Shown: positions 46,089 to 55,367, counted from the stretch's first letter. The stretch: DNA of 64,000 nucleotides from Actinomyces minihominis (GCF_900187855.1 NZ_FYEG01000003.1:248001-312000), one strand, 5' to 3'. Numbers and translations are program-made. Notes: generated from the letters alone by a model not told the origin.

Positions 46089-48059
46089 CTAGTCCTTTTT
46101 GTAGAAGCCACATTCGTACCCGTCAGCGTCTAGTGGGAGGCCGTCGGCCCAGGCTGGTGGTGTGGCCATGAGGTGACAGATGCGCTCGACGGTCACGCAG
46201 GAAGTAAGAGGCTCTTCTATGACGGCCTCATCATGAACGTGCATCACGATCTTGTGCCCGGCGTCGTCTAAGAGCTTGAGGGCATGGGTGAGGAGGTCCC
46301 GCGCGATCGCCTGCACAATGTTTTCGACCAGTTTCCCGCCGTAGGTTTCCAGCTTCTGCCATTTCTTGCCCGCACCGACACCCCAGTAGTTGATGGACGT
46401 GCCGCCCCACCGATTCTCCCCCAGGCTCGGTTGTACATAGGCGAGTTGGCGGCCCGATGGCAGAGTGATGAAGAGGATCCCCGAACGCACGGCGAAGGTC
46501 AGGTTGTGCAAGGTGATGCTGCTGTGGGTCGTGATGGCTTGGATGGCGGCTTCTTCCACGTCCGCCCACAGCCCCACGATGTTGGGGTTGGAGGCGCGCC
46601 ACGCGTCAACCAGGGGTTTGAGCTCTTCCTCTTTCAGGCCCATTTCGAGGGCGCCCATGGCTTTCAACGCCCCAACTGACCCGTTGTAGCCACAGGCCAG
46701 TTCGGAGATCTTGCCTTTTTGGCGCAGTTCAGGGTTTGGGCCATGTTTGCCAACGGGGACCCCGAACATTTGACTGGCTGATTGGCAGTAGATGTCGCCT
46801 CCGGCTTGGAAGAGGTCGAGGCGCCAGTCTTCCCCGGCGAGCCAGGCGATCACGCGGGCCTCAATCGCAGAGAAGTCAGCGACGATGAACCTGTGCCCCG
46901 GAGCAGGAACAAACGCGGTCCGTACTAACTGACTGAGCGTGTCTGGCACTGAGGGGTAGAGCAGTTCCAGGGCGTCGAAGTGGCCAACGCGCACCAGGCC
47001 CCGCGCAGATTCAAGGTCCGGCAGGTAGTTTCTGGGGAGGTTTTGTACTTGGATGAGGCGTCCGGCGAACCTGCCGGTTCTGCCTGCGCCGTAGAACTGG
47101 ATGAGGCCGCGGGCGCGAGAATCATCTCCCGCGACCATCTGCATGGCCTGATATTTCTTGGTGGAGGATCTGGACATGTCTGAGCGCAGTCTCAGGACTT
47201 CTCGCACATCTCCAACAGATAACTCCAGCGCCCGAGATACCTCTTGTCTTGTCAGACCCCCGATGTCGCAGCCCTGGGAGATTAGCCATTCCTTGAGTTG
47301 CAGGGGTGAGTTCGGGTTTTCTAGGCCTGTGAGGTCTTGGGCCCGGGCCATGGATTTGTCGTGGTGGCCTGTCGCGCACCGCACCGCATTGTCGACCAAG
47401 GTCTGGTCGAGGGCGACACCCCGGTCGTTGATCCGCTGATCCAACGCATAAGCCTCCCACTCCACCTCCGGCATGGGGAACGAAGCGAGGCGGTCTTGGA
47501 TCGCGATCTCTACTTCGACGTCCCTGTGGTTGTAGTTCTTGAATTGTTGCCAGGCTTGCGGGTCGGAGGTGGGCGGGTTGAACTTGGTTCCCTCGTTGAG
47601 CACGGTGGGGGCTTGGGGCAGGCAGAACTGCTTGATGAGCTTCTTCCCCGCGGTGTCTTTCTGCACGGGAAGGGAGAGGACTCGGGCGACCGATTCCAAA
47701 CTCATTGGCAAGCCAAGATATGCGGACCAGACCATGGTGCACCGCCACTGAGCAGGATCCAAGAAACCGTGGCCGGAGAGCGTGTCTGGGTGATGTCGGC
47801 GTAGCCAGGATGAGAGGCAGATTCTCTCGAACGCGGCATTGAACGCTGTTTTCGTTATGTTGGGATCTATGAGGGCGGCCAAGATATCTGGCGGCAGGAT
47901 CTCCCCGCCTGCCAGATCTATGACACGCACCGGCCCACAATCTGTCGAATACGCGAAGAGGAGGATTTCGAAGTCGGGACTCTCGGCATATTTGTGGAGG
48001 CCGGATTTGGTGAGGTTGACGCTGGACCGGGTTTCCAGATCGATAGCGATGGTCTCCAT
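46089..48059 (-). CDS. Phage family A DNA polymerase
   Basis: A 656-residue phage DNA polymerase I-like enzyme. The N-terminal 3'-5' exonuclease begins with IAIDLETRSS (D7, E9). Polymerase motif A is FIVADFSAIEARVIAWL, motif B RQKGKISELACGYNG, and motif C IVMHVHDEAVIEE. It would copy the phage genome. It is the last gene of the leftward operon with DUF2815 and DUF2800, an arrangement known from many siphophages of Gram-positive bacteria. The length is as expected. Confidence 0.93.
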   Translation of the reverse strand: METIAIDLETRSSVNLTKSGLHKYAESPDFEILLFAYSTDCGPVRVIDLAGGEILPPDILAALIDPNITKTAFNAAFERICLSSWLRRHHPDTLSGHGFLDPAQWRCTMVWSAYLGLPMSLESVARVLSLPVQKDTAGKKLIKQFCLPQAPTVLNEGTKFNPPTSDPQAWQQFKNYNHRDVEVEIAIQDRLASFPMPEVEWEAYALDQRINDRGVALDQTLVDNAVRCATGHHDKSMARAQDLTGLENPNSPLQLKEWLISQGCDIGGLTRQEVSRALELSVGDVREVLRLRSDMSRSSTKKYQAMQMVAGDDSRARGLIQFYGAGRTGRFAGRLIQVQNLPRNYLPDLESARGLVRVGHFDALELLYPSVPDTLSQLVRTAFVPAPGHRFIVADFSAIEARVIAWLAGEDWRLDLFQAGGDIYCQSASQMFGVPVGKHGPNPELRQKGKISELACGYNGSVGALKAMGALEMGLKEEELKPLVDAWRASNPNIVGLWADVEEAAIQAITTHSSITLHNLTFAVRSGILFITLPSGRQLAYVQPSLGENRWGGTSINYWGVGAGKKWQKLETYGGKLVENIVQAIARDLLTHALKLLDDAGHKIVMHVHDEAVIEEPLTSCVTVERICHLMATPPAWADGLPLDADGYECGFYKKD

Positions 48060-48134
48060 GCCGCCTGCCTTTCAGGTAAATGGTTGTGGGGCGATGGCCA
48101 GGTTGGTCATCGCCCCACGAGCGTTGGTTAGTGA

Positions 48135-48674
48135 CTAGGCGAGGAAGTCGGCGCTGGCACCAAAATCATCGGCGGCGGAGACATGGCCACCACCGAGGGG
48201 TTCCCCGTCGCGGGTCTTTTGAATGTTTCCCAGGCCGCAGGCGATCCCCTTGTTCCCGTTCGTGTTGAACGCATAGAAGCTCAGGGAAACGCGGCCGTAG
48301 CAGCCTGAGTACACCTCGGCGCGGTCCAGTATCGGCGCGACGTTCTCGTCCACAATCTGGGGTGGGGTCTTGCTGTTGGCGTTGAGGAACATCGCGCCCG
48401 CGTACGCTGGGTCATCCTTTTCCACATCCCCGTCGCGCAGTGGGAGTTTGAGGGCGGCCTTGTTGGGTTTCTTACCGCCGAACTTCGCGATCCCTGCTTC
48501 TATTGCGGCGTCGATCGCGCGGTTGATCGCCGTCAGGGTTGCCTGGTCACTTTTGGGGATGATCAGGGACACGGAGTACTTCGGTGCCCCTCCCTGGATG
48601 GATTTGGGTTCCCAAATGTTCGCGTAGGACAGTCGGACTTCACCGGTCACGATGCGAGTATCTGTAGTTGCCAT
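48135..48674 (-). CDS. DUF2815 family phage protein (single-strand DNA-binding-like)
   Basis: A 179-residue protein of the DUF2815 family, found in phages right before the family A polymerase. The family has an OB-type fold and probably binds single-stranded DNA. The segments VRLSYANIWEPKSI and KYSVSLIIPKSD are typical. The C-terminal tail is acidic and ends DDFGASADFLA, similar in kind to tails that dock replication partners. It follows DUF2800 by 3 bp. Confidence 0.88.
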   Translation of the reverse strand: MATTDTRIVTGEVRLSYANIWEPKSIQGGAPKYSVSLIIPKSDQATLTAINRAIDAAIEAGIAKFGGKKPNKAALKLPLRDGDVEKDDPAYAGAMFLNANSKTPPQIVDENVAPILDRAEVYSGCYGRVSLSFYAFNTNGNKGIACGLGNIQKTRDGEPLGGGHVSAADDFGASADFLA

Positions 48675-48677
48675 TTT

Positions 48678-49823
48678 CTATTTCTCCTTCTTTGTTGTTT
48701 TCGTGAATTCGTCTGCGGCGCTCCGGGTGTCCAAAGCGCGTCGCTTATCGGTTTCGAGAACCAAGGTTGGTTTCCCTTGGGGTTTGATGACCAGGTCCCC
48801 GAGGATCTCGGTGAAGGTCTTCTTGCCCATGAGGCGCTCCATTTGGGTGAGCGCGATGAGTTTGCGGTCGAAAATGTCGGTGTAACCCGCGGTCTTCGCG
48901 GCTTCGGCGACGGCCTTTTCGTCCTTGTATTTGCGTATTGAGCGGCCTGCGACGACCTTGAATCCGGGCCACTGCTTGCCTTGGTTGATCGCCAAAGATG
49001 CCGCGTAGGCCTCCACGTCGGACGCCCACTTGGTGAGGAGCGGGATCTGTTTGAGGACCTCCGCGATCTCCGCATCCGTTAGCTCCGCCGGTGGCGCGAA
49101 CTCGAGCCTGGCGAGTTCCAAGTTGGCTTCCGCCCGCGCTCTGCAGGTCGGTGCCAGTTTGCAAAACTGACACCAGGAGCCAGAGTGGAACTCGCCCGCG
49201 CCTGCAGCAGCGAGAGCCGCTTTGGGGGCGACCTCGGTTTCCGCCCACGTCAGCAGTTCTTCGGTGCTGATGGTCCAGGTGGAGATGTTGCCGCGCCGGG
49301 GCTGGAAGATCGTCACGGAGACTTCGCTGATGTCGTAGAGCGGTTCGAACGCGTGGAGCGCTCCGAGGGCGTACAACATCAACTGCGGGTTGTTCTCCGC
49401 CTCGACCAGGACTCCCAACCCGTATTTCAGGTCGATGATCTGCAGGCGGGGTTCTGCGATGATCACCGCGTCACCCGTGCCGAAGCCACCAGGAACCAGG
49501 TGAGAGAAGTCCAAACGCTGCTCAATCAGGAGCTGCGCGTCGGGACAGGTCTCCTCGGCAGCGGATAGCTGTTCGAGAACGAAGGTGGCGTAGTCGGTGG
49601 CGTGCTCCTCCATCTCGTCGTCCTGCCGTGGGGACACCGGCCGTTTGGACCGCTGCTTCATGTCTTTACGGAGTTTGTGCTCCGCGAGGGCATGAGCGGC
49701 GGTGCCTTGTTCGGCAGCGTCCGAGGTCGACCCGGGTTCACCGGATTCGAGGACGGCACTAGGCGGGCAGTTCATCCACCGGTGCGCACCCGATGCCGAC
49801 AAAAGTGCGTGTTGGTCAGGCAT
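48678..49823 (-). CDS. DUF2800 family phage nuclease-like protein
   Basis: The 381-residue protein belongs to DUF2800, a phage family with a Cas4/PD-(D/E)xK-type core. Visible are LSASGAHRWMNCPPSAVLE, the G-T-A-x-H helix (QGTAAHALAEHKL), the DLK core (LQIIDLKYGLGV) and a late cysteine group with C in MNC and SWCQFCKLAPTC, which may hold an iron-sulfur cluster. It probably processes DNA ends in phage replication or recombination. The start overlaps the upstream gene by 8 bp. Confidence 0.85.
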   Translation of the reverse strand: MPDQHALLSASGAHRWMNCPPSAVLESGEPGSTSDAAEQGTAAHALAEHKLRKDMKQRSKRPVSPRQDDEMEEHATDYATFVLEQLSAAEETCPDAQLLIEQRLDFSHLVPGGFGTGDAVIIAEPRLQIIDLKYGLGVLVEAENNPQLMLYALGALHAFEPLYDISEVSVTIFQPRRGNISTWTISTEELLTWAETEVAPKAALAAAGAGEFHSGSWCQFCKLAPTCRARAEANLELARLEFAPPAELTDAEIAEVLKQIPLLTKWASDVEAYAASLAINQGKQWPGFKVVAGRSIRKYKDEKAVAEAAKTAGYTDIFDRKLIALTQMERLMGKKTFTEILGDLVIKPQGKPTLVLETDKRRALDTRSAADEFTKTTKKEK

Positions 49824-50196
49824 CAGAGATCTCTTTCGCCCGGGCCATCAGCCACGCGTACTTGTCCTCGGGAACCGCGCTGAGCTTGTCTGCGCCAGTT
49901 GCTTCGATGAGGCTGCGCACCTGCTCGGTCTTGCCCGCCTGCGACAAGGCAGACAGGGCGGTGCGAACCTCCACCAAAGTCGCTGCCGGTTCCGAAGCCT
50001 CAGGTTCAGCTTCGACGGCGGGTTGTTCGCTCGGTGCGGTCTCGACGGGAGTGCGGGGGCGTCCGCCCGCCAACGCGTACTCATCCTCGATTCCATCGAA
50101 GGCCTGCTCCTCAACCCAGCGGGATAGTTCTGTAAGTCCTTCGTTGATTTGGTTGATGCCGTCGATGATCTTGTTTGCTGCGGGAATCGGGATCAC
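49816..50196 (-). CDS. Hypothetical phage protein
   Basis: A 126-residue protein with a helical head, an Ala/Pro/Glu-rich linker (about 50-75) and a helical C-terminal domain (VEVRTALSALSQAGKTEQVR). The C-terminal part resembles small phage proteins with a 'heh' or ribosome-like helical unit, but no family can be named. It overlaps DUF2800 (8 bp) and the gene upstream (4 bp), so it belongs to the replication operon. Confidence 0.6.
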   Translation of the reverse strand: MIPIPAANKIIDGINQINEGLTELSRWVEEQAFDGIEDEYALAGGRPRTPVETAPSEQPAVEAEPEASEPAATLVEVRTALSALSQAGKTEQVRSLIEATGADKLSAVPEDKYAWLMARAKEISDA

Positions 50197-50375
50197 TTAG
50201 AACCACCACCCATGACGCCTGCGGCTTTAGCTAGTTCGGTCAGGTTCAGCGTGGTGCGGGTTTTGGCGGCGGCGTGGGCAGGAGGGTGTGGTCGGCGGGA
50301 GAACAGCCGTTGCCACCACGGTTTCTTGGTGGGTTTGCTGCGTGCATCAATGATGATGCTGATTTTGTCGCTCAT
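50193..50375 (-). CDS. Small hypothetical phage protein
   Basis: A 60-residue basic protein (SKPTKKPWWQRLFSRRPHPP in the middle). The start at 50375 has AAAGGAC upstream and overlaps the sigma-like gene by 4 bp. Not recognised. It is coupled at both ends to its neighbours. Confidence 0.55.
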   Translation of the reverse strand: MSDKISIIIDARSKPTKKPWWQRLFSRRPHPPAHAAAKTRTTLNLTELAKAAGVMGGGSK

Positions 50376-50974
50376 GCGTTTTGTCCTTTCGGTGTGGGCC
50401 ACTCGGGCCGGTCACCTCTAAGACGGCGAGCAGGCAGGGAGTTAACCCCCCGCTTGGAAAGTTCGCGTCTGAGAGCTTCGAGCGCCCGGCGTTTACGTCC
50501 GGTCACAGCGGACTTAGAGACACCGTCACTGGCGGCGATTTCGTTGGCGGGCACCCTGTCGCGGTAGAGCGCTTCGATTAGTTCGCGTTGGGATTTGGTC
50601 AGTGCCTGCAGGGCTGAGACAAGGGCCTGGGAGGTCCGCTCCCCTTCCATGGTGTCGAGGATTTCTTCGTCGAGCCCTTCTTCGCCGATGCGGATCCTTT
50701 CGGCTAATCCCGTGTTGGAAGGGATGAGATCAGCGAAGTCATCACCGGTGCGGGTGGGCGTGTTGATCGTGTAGTTGTGGTCGCGGTGGCGACGGTGGGT
50801 TGAACGCTCAGGCGCGTTCAGGACCGTCTCGACAATCTCTTCGATGCTTCGCGGCGCAGCGTTCGGATCCTCCTTTCGCCGCAGCTCGAGGTCGTTGTCG
50901 ACCATCACTTGGATTTCTGCGTCGGTGACTTCCACTTCGATGGTGGTTTGGTCGCACAGGACGTGCAGTTTCAT
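50372..50974 (-). CDS. Sigma-70 region 4-like phage regulator
   Basis: A 200-residue protein with a C-terminal helix-turn-helix that looks like sigma factor region 4: ALTKSQRELIEALYRDRVPA, followed by NEIAASDGVSKSAVTGRKRR. The N-terminal half is acidic and has no region 2. It may be a transcription activator in the phage rather than a full sigma factor. It starts at 50974 with AAGGAG upstream (in the TCCTTAC complement). The gene begins the operon downstream of a leader hairpin. Confidence 0.7.
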   Translation of the reverse strand: MKLHVLCDQTTIEVEVTDAEIQVMVDNDLELRRKEDPNAAPRSIEEIVETVLNAPERSTHRRHRDHNYTINTPTRTGDDFADLIPSNTGLAERIRIGEEGLDEEILDTMEGERTSQALVSALQALTKSQRELIEALYRDRVPANEIAASDGVSKSAVTGRKRRALEALRRELSKRGVNSLPARRLRGDRPEWPTPKGQNA

Positions 50975-51031
50975 TTCGGCTCCTTACGGATCGGGTGATC
51001 CGTAAGGGCCGTTTCTTAATCCGCGGGGAAC

Positions 51032-51093
51032 AAAAAGACGGACCAGTACACCAAAACCCCAGGGAAGGGATTCTTTGGTGTCCTAGTCCGTCT
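51032..51093 (-). terminator. Long hairpin terminator/attenuator in the prophage operon
   Basis: AGACGGACCAGTACACCAAA (51036-51055) pairs with 51074-51093 with a few mismatches. On the minus strand it is followed by TTTTTG (51036-51031). It lies after the 78-residue gene and before the sigma-like gene, so it can limit readthrough from the immunity operon. Confidence 0.7.
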
Positions 51094-51150
51094 AGCGGCT
51101 CTGCGGATCACAGCTATTTAGTTGAGAGACAGTTGGTTAGCGGGAAGGGG

Positions 51151-51387
51151 TCACGTCAGGGACCCACATGTTTGTGGTCGACGGCGCGGGGGGTTGCATG
51201 GTGCGGGTTCGTGTGTTTGGCAGAACTGGCCGTTCTCGAACCACAAGGTTGAGCGGGCGTTCTTTTGGACAATCTCAATGCGCTGGCTGCAGCGATCAAC
51301 CTTGGCGATGGTTTTCCCCGCCGCGTTACGTACGACCTCTAGGTGGTCGAGCGGTGGCTCGAGGGATTGGCCATGGGGTGGAAGCAT
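51151..51387 (-). CDS. Small hypothetical phage protein
   Basis: A 78-residue protein with three cysteine/histidine positions near its C-terminus (FCQTHEPAPCNPP). The ATG at 51387 has GGAGA eight bases upstream; the open frame on the opposite strand looks weaker. It follows the ImmA gene and ends at the terminator hairpin. Function unknown. Confidence 0.5.
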   Translation of the reverse strand: MLPPHGQSLEPPLDHLEVVRNAAGKTIAKVDRCSQRIEIVQKNARSTLWFENGQFCQTHEPAPCNPPRRRPQTCGSLT

Positions 51388-51486
51388 TACTACGTTCTCC
51401 AATCATCTAGTTAGCGTGTTAGCGGAGTTGCGAACACTTAGGGTAAATGAATAGCCACCAAACTCTGGTGGCCAAAGTTGTAGGGG

Positions 51487-52167
51487 TTATGCGACCGCGG
51501 GAGCGGTGAGCTCGTATCCCGTGAGGTGGGAAAGACGAGTGCGCGCCGCAGAGCGTGAAACCCCAAAAGTCTCCATGAGTCTGTCACTCAAGGGTTGAGC
51601 GACCATGTCGAGGGGGTCATCGTTGAAGTACTCCGCCCGCATGCGAAGTACGGGACGAATGGGCATAAGGAGCGCGCCAGCCAAATGGTTAGCCTGCCAC
51701 TCGCGCCACCTTTCCCCAGCGGCCGGGTCGCATGGGTTGGAACGAGGGCGGGTCTTGAATCCTAGATCCACCCGGGTGAGCACCGCGTCCTCCCCGGGAG
51801 AGAAGTCTGCTTCGAGCGGACGGTGCAAGATGATGTGTGCGCACTCGTGCGCCAGTGTGAATCGACCACGGCCCTCATGGCTAGCATTGACGTCCAGGAA
51901 GATCGTCTTCTTCTTGGTTTTGACCATTTGATGTGTGCCCCGCGCAGGATCCCACAAGCACACGACGCCGTCGGAGAGCGCCGTGAATCCATCGGTGTGT
52001 CCATCGGCTGACAGGTTGCCGAAGTCGAGCGTGGCTCCTAGGAACAGCTCAGCAAAAGCATCAACATCCAAAGGCTCCCGGCTGTCTACCGCTGCCGCGC
52101 CTCCATACTCCGAGAGAGTCTGGACGGCAATGGCCTCTAACTCAGCCGCCGAATATACAAAATGCAA
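51487..52167 (-). CDS. ImmA/IrrE-type metalloprotease
   Basis: A 226-residue soluble zinc protease of the ImmA/IrrE family, which cleaves a partner XRE repressor to release lysogeny genes. The zinc site is TLAHECAHIILH (H107, E108, H111), and a later EWQANHLAGALLMP (about 155-168) gives the third ligand. It follows the XRE repressor gene by 28 bp, as in ICEBs1 and many phages. The cleavage of this specific repressor is inferred. Confidence 0.88.
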   Translation of the reverse strand: MHFVYSAAELEAIAVQTLSEYGGAAAVDSREPLDVDAFAELFLGATLDFGNLSADGHTDGFTALSDGVVCLWDPARGTHQMVKTKKKTIFLDVNASHEGRGRFTLAHECAHIILHRPLEADFSPGEDAVLTRVDLGFKTRPRSNPCDPAAGERWREWQANHLAGALLMPIRPVLRMRAEYFNDDPLDMVAQPLSDRLMETFGVSRSAARTRLSHLTGYELTAPAVA

Positions 52168-52195
52168 AAGTAGGCTCCTCTTTCTCTGTTTTCTC

Positions 52196-52576
52196 TTACT
52201 GGTGCGTGGTTTCTTCGCTAATGACTCTCAGAACCTTTTCCCATCCATCGGGGGAAAGGTCTGCATCGCGCGCCCGGCGCAATGCCACCCGTGCCATGTC
52301 GGTTTCCATGATGTACCCCGACAGGTCTGAAGACACCTGGTCATCGCGGGTGCGAGCCGCTAAATCAAAGAGCTGCTCACGCTCTGTGGTCGTGAGAACC
52401 AGAAGCCGAGCAATCTCGTCCAGTTTGTGTGCGGGCGCGTAGCGCCTCCCCTTCTCAATATCACTCAGGTATGCCGGAGCAATATCAAGCTTTTCTGCGA
52501 AACCACGCAGCGTGATTCCACGCTCCTTCCGGCGGGTCGCTATGAACTCGCCGAACGCGAATACGTCGGTTTCCAC
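52196..52576 (-). CDS. XRE-family phage repressor
   Basis: A 126-residue regulator with an N-terminal HTH: IATRRKERGITLRGFAEKLD, then IAPAYLSDIEKGRR. A C-terminal helical part (RARDADLSPDGWEKVLRVIS) follows. The GTG at 52576 is chosen because AGGAGG lies eight bases upstream. It is divergent from the replication module and partners with ImmA, so it probably represses both. The likely operators are the GTTTGCGAACAC copies at 52605 and 52641. Confidence 0.85.
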   Translation of the reverse strand: METDVFAFGEFIATRRKERGITLRGFAEKLDIAPAYLSDIEKGRRYAPAHKLDEIARLLVLTTTEREQLFDLAARTRDDQVSSDLSGYIMETDMARVALRRARDADLSPDGWEKVLRVISEETTHQ

Positions 52577-52593
52577 GGGTTCGCCTCCTCTCA

Positions 52594-52622
52594 AATGTAA
52601 GCATGTTTGCGAACACGCTCAA
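52594..52622 (-). promoter_or_regulatory. Predicted promoter of the repressor-ImmA operon with operator in the spacer
   Basis: On the minus strand, TTGAGC (52622-52617) and TACATT (52599-52594) stand 17 bp apart. The palindrome-like GTGTTCGCAAAC lies inside the spacer (52616-52605). Confidence 0.6.
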
Positions 52623-52652
52623 CAGTAGCGGCCCCCGCTGGTGTTCGCAAGT
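52605..52652. repeat. Inverted operator-like repeat pair
   Basis: GTTTGCGAACAC at 52605-52616 and GTGTTCGCAAGT at 52641-52652 are inverted copies (11 of 12 bases). They flank a short gap between the divergent modules and are candidates for repressor binding. Confidence 0.6.
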
Positions 52653-52752
52653 GTGCGTACACGCCAGCTTGCATTTTGGGGGTTAACTCGCTGCTTCCTG
52701 CCCGTCTAAGAGACGAGGCCGGAAATACCGGCTGCCCGAGTGAGGAACACCT

Positions 52753-52938
52753 ATGTCCAATAGTGAAGGCACCCCAAGCGCCGAAGAACTGCTTGGCGAC
52801 ATCGACTTTCTGATCGCCTGCCTTGAGCGCATCCAGGTCCAGAACCGACTCATCAACGACCTAGAAAACCTGGCCGCACAGCAGGCCCAAGTCATCGCCA
52901 CCTACGCAGATCTTGCCCTCGGAGGCGAGGAGCGATGA
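52753..52938 (+). CDS. Small hypothetical phage protein
   Basis: A 61-residue protein with a helical body (LERIQVQNRLINDLENLAAQ). The start at 52753 follows GAGGAACA. It overlaps the primase gene by 4 bp (ATGA) and is the first gene of the rightward operon. Not recognised. Confidence 0.65.
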   Translation: MSNSEGTPSAEELLGDIDFLIACLERIQVQNRLINDLENLAAQQAQVIATYADLALGGEER

Positions 52939-55232
52939 TACCAATGACCTTGTTCTGCGCTGACGTCGCAGGCCACCAACACAACAAGCACTATCCGCGA
53001 AAACTCACCATCGCCAGTCCCGATGAGTTGGCGGACGCGGTCCGGTGGGATCACGTTGCCGCCCAGTACCAGGGGAATCTGCGAGGCAACGCCAACTATG
53101 AGACCGCAGACTGTCTGGTCATGGATGTTGACAACGACCACTCGGAGGACCCAGAGGACTGGATTGCGCCCGATGATTTGGCGGCCCTGTTGCCTGGGGT
53201 GGCGTTGATGACGGCAACCTCCCGCAACCACATGAGACCCAAGGGCATCGCAGTGGCGAGACCCCGGTTCCATGTCTACTTCCCGATAACGTCGACCGCA
53301 GACGCGAAGGAATATGCGGGACTCAAGCGCCTCCTGGCTGGACGGTTCGAGTTCTTTGACCGTCAAGCGTTGGATGCGGGACGGTTCATCTTCGGCACCC
53401 ACAACCCCGAAGTCACCATGGTTGATGCTGCGCAGACGGTGGATGCCTGGCTTGATGCGGCTCAAGACCAGGACTTGTTTGCCCAGTTCGACGCCGACAC
53501 CCAGGCCATTGGGGAAGGCTCCAGGAACTCCACCATGTCCCGCTTCGCCGCCCGGGTCCTCATCCGCTACGGCAACACCGGTCAGGCGCGAGAGTTGTTC
53601 GACCGCAAAGCCGACCTGTGCAGACCACCCTTGGGGGACGCGGAGTTGGAAGTGATCTGGCGGTCCGCCACCCGATTCGCCACGAAGATCGCTGCCGACC
53701 CGGATTACTTGTCGCCGGAGGCGTATGCGAACCTGACATCGTTGCGGCCTCGGGATATGACAGATGTTGGGCAGGCCGCAACCATGGCCGAAGAATACGC
53801 AGACCGGCTCAGATATTCGCCTGCCACTGATTGGCTGGTATACAACGGGGCGTTCTGGGAAGAATCCGCCCCCGACGCTCAAGGCGTCGCCCAAGACCTA
53901 ACCGACCGACAACTCGAAGAAGCAGAGAGCCTGGTGGAGTCGGTGCGCGCGAAGATGGACAACGCGGGCATCACCGCCCTCATGGGCCTTGGCGCATCCC
54001 GGCAGAAACTCCTCGGCATGCTCACCCCCGCCCAGATGGCGGTGTTCCGCGAATACGAGGACGCTGAAACCTATCGGAAGTATGCGTTGAAACGCAGGGA
54101 GTCCAAGTCGATCACCGCCTGTCTGAAAGAGGCACGTCCGGTCATGCAAACCACCCCGGCTGCTTTGGACGCGGACCCGTACCTGCTGAACACCCCAACA
54201 GCGACCTACGACCTCCGCCAAGGCTTATCTTCGGGACGTAACCACGCGGCGGCGGATCTACTGACCAAGCAGACCAGCATCGACCCCAGCATCGAGGGCG
54301 CAGACATTTGGGGTGAAGCCTTGAGTGTTTTCTTCCAAAGCGACCCGGAGTTGATCGGCTACGTGCAGCGCATCGTCGGTTTGGCCGCCATCGGGAAAGT
54401 CATGGTCGAAGCCCTCGTCATCGCCTACGGGGATGGCCGCAACGGTAAATCCACGTTCTGGAACACGGTGGCCCGCGTACTCGGCTCCTACGCGGGAAAC
54501 ATGTCCGCCGACGTTTTGACGGTTGGTGCCATGCGCAACGTGAAACCCGAGCTCGCTGAAGCCAAAGGGAAACGTCTACTGATTGCTGCTGAGTCCGAGG
54601 AAGGCGTGCGCTTGTCGACCTCCGTGGTGAAACAGCTTGCCTCCACGGACCAGGTGTATGCGGAGAAGAAGTACAAGGCCCCATTCGCCTACACGCCGTC
54701 CCACCAACTCGTGTTGTACACGAATCACCTGCCGCGGGTTGGGGCGATGGACACCGGCATTTGGCGGCGCCTCATCGTGGTGCCATTCGAAGCGAAAATC
54801 CAAGGCAAGTCCGACATCAAAAATTACGCCGACCACCTCTACGACAACGCAGGCGGCGCCATCCTCGCCTGGATCATGGAAGGCGCCAGACTCATCCACG
54901 CCGAACACTACAAACTCAACCCACCCCGCCAAGTAGTGGAAGCGTCCGCCGCCTATCAGGAGGAAAACAACTGGTTCGCCCAGTTCCTCGAAGACTGCTG
55001 TGAAGTCGGCAGCGGCCTCGAAGAGCGTGGTGGCCCGTTGTATGCGGCGTACCGGGAATGGGCGAAACGCACCTCCGGATGGGCGCGCCCAATGATCGAC
55101 TTCAACGCCGTCTGCGAACAACTCGGATACACCCGACACCGAACCAAACGCGGCGTGATGGTAAACGGCCTGCAACTCCGCTCCGAGTTCGATGGTCTAG
55201 AAACCGCGCCAAATAGCGGATCTGAGTTCTGA
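52935..55232 (+). CDS. Phage primase-helicase (AEP-like head and SF3 helicase)
   Basis: A 765-residue phage replication protein. The N-terminal part has a primase-polymerase-like pattern: CLVMDVDND (D64, D66 as the metal pair) and a later RPRFHVYFPI with a histidine. The C-terminal helicase has a D5-type segment (SLSVFFQSDPELIGY-like) and Walker A AYGDGRNGKST (about 497-507), then an arginine-rich end. It would prime and unwind the phage genome. The start may be 52935 or 52944. It belongs with polA, DUF2815 and DUF2800, although those are on the other strand. Confidence 0.87.
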   Translation: MIPMTLFCADVAGHQHNKHYPRKLTIASPDELADAVRWDHVAAQYQGNLRGNANYETADCLVMDVDNDHSEDPEDWIAPDDLAALLPGVALMTATSRNHMRPKGIAVARPRFHVYFPITSTADAKEYAGLKRLLAGRFEFFDRQALDAGRFIFGTHNPEVTMVDAAQTVDAWLDAAQDQDLFAQFDADTQAIGEGSRNSTMSRFAARVLIRYGNTGQARELFDRKADLCRPPLGDAELEVIWRSATRFATKIAADPDYLSPEAYANLTSLRPRDMTDVGQAATMAEEYADRLRYSPATDWLVYNGAFWEESAPDAQGVAQDLTDRQLEEAESLVESVRAKMDNAGITALMGLGASRQKLLGMLTPAQMAVFREYEDAETYRKYALKRRESKSITACLKEARPVMQTTPAALDADPYLLNTPTATYDLRQGLSSGRNHAAADLLTKQTSIDPSIEGADIWGEALSVFFQSDPELIGYVQRIVGLAAIGKVMVEALVIAYGDGRNGKSTFWNTVARVLGSYAGNMSADVLTVGAMRNVKPELAEAKGKRLLIAAESEEGVRLSTSVVKQLASTDQVYAEKKYKAPFAYTPSHQLVLYTNHLPRVGAMDTGIWRRLIVVPFEAKIQGKSDIKNYADHLYDNAGGAILAWIMEGARLIHAEHYKLNPPRQVVEASAAYQEENNWFAQFLEDCCEVGSGLEERGGPLYAAYREWAKRTSGWARPMIDFNAVCEQLGYTRHRTKRGVMVNGLQLRSEFDGLETAPNSGSEF

Positions 55233-55367
55233 ACAGTGCGAAGGGTGACGAGAGGTGACGGGTCGTTTCGTACTTTTCTTAAGCCATGTTTTTCTGCTCC
55301 TTAAGGAAAGTCCTATAGCGGTCGTCACCGGTCGTCACCCCTCAAGAAAATCGTGAGAGGAAAACCG

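Noticed and set aside
46284-46679. Plus-strand frame opposite the family A DNA polymerase
   Set aside because: The minus strand encodes polymerase motifs B and C here.
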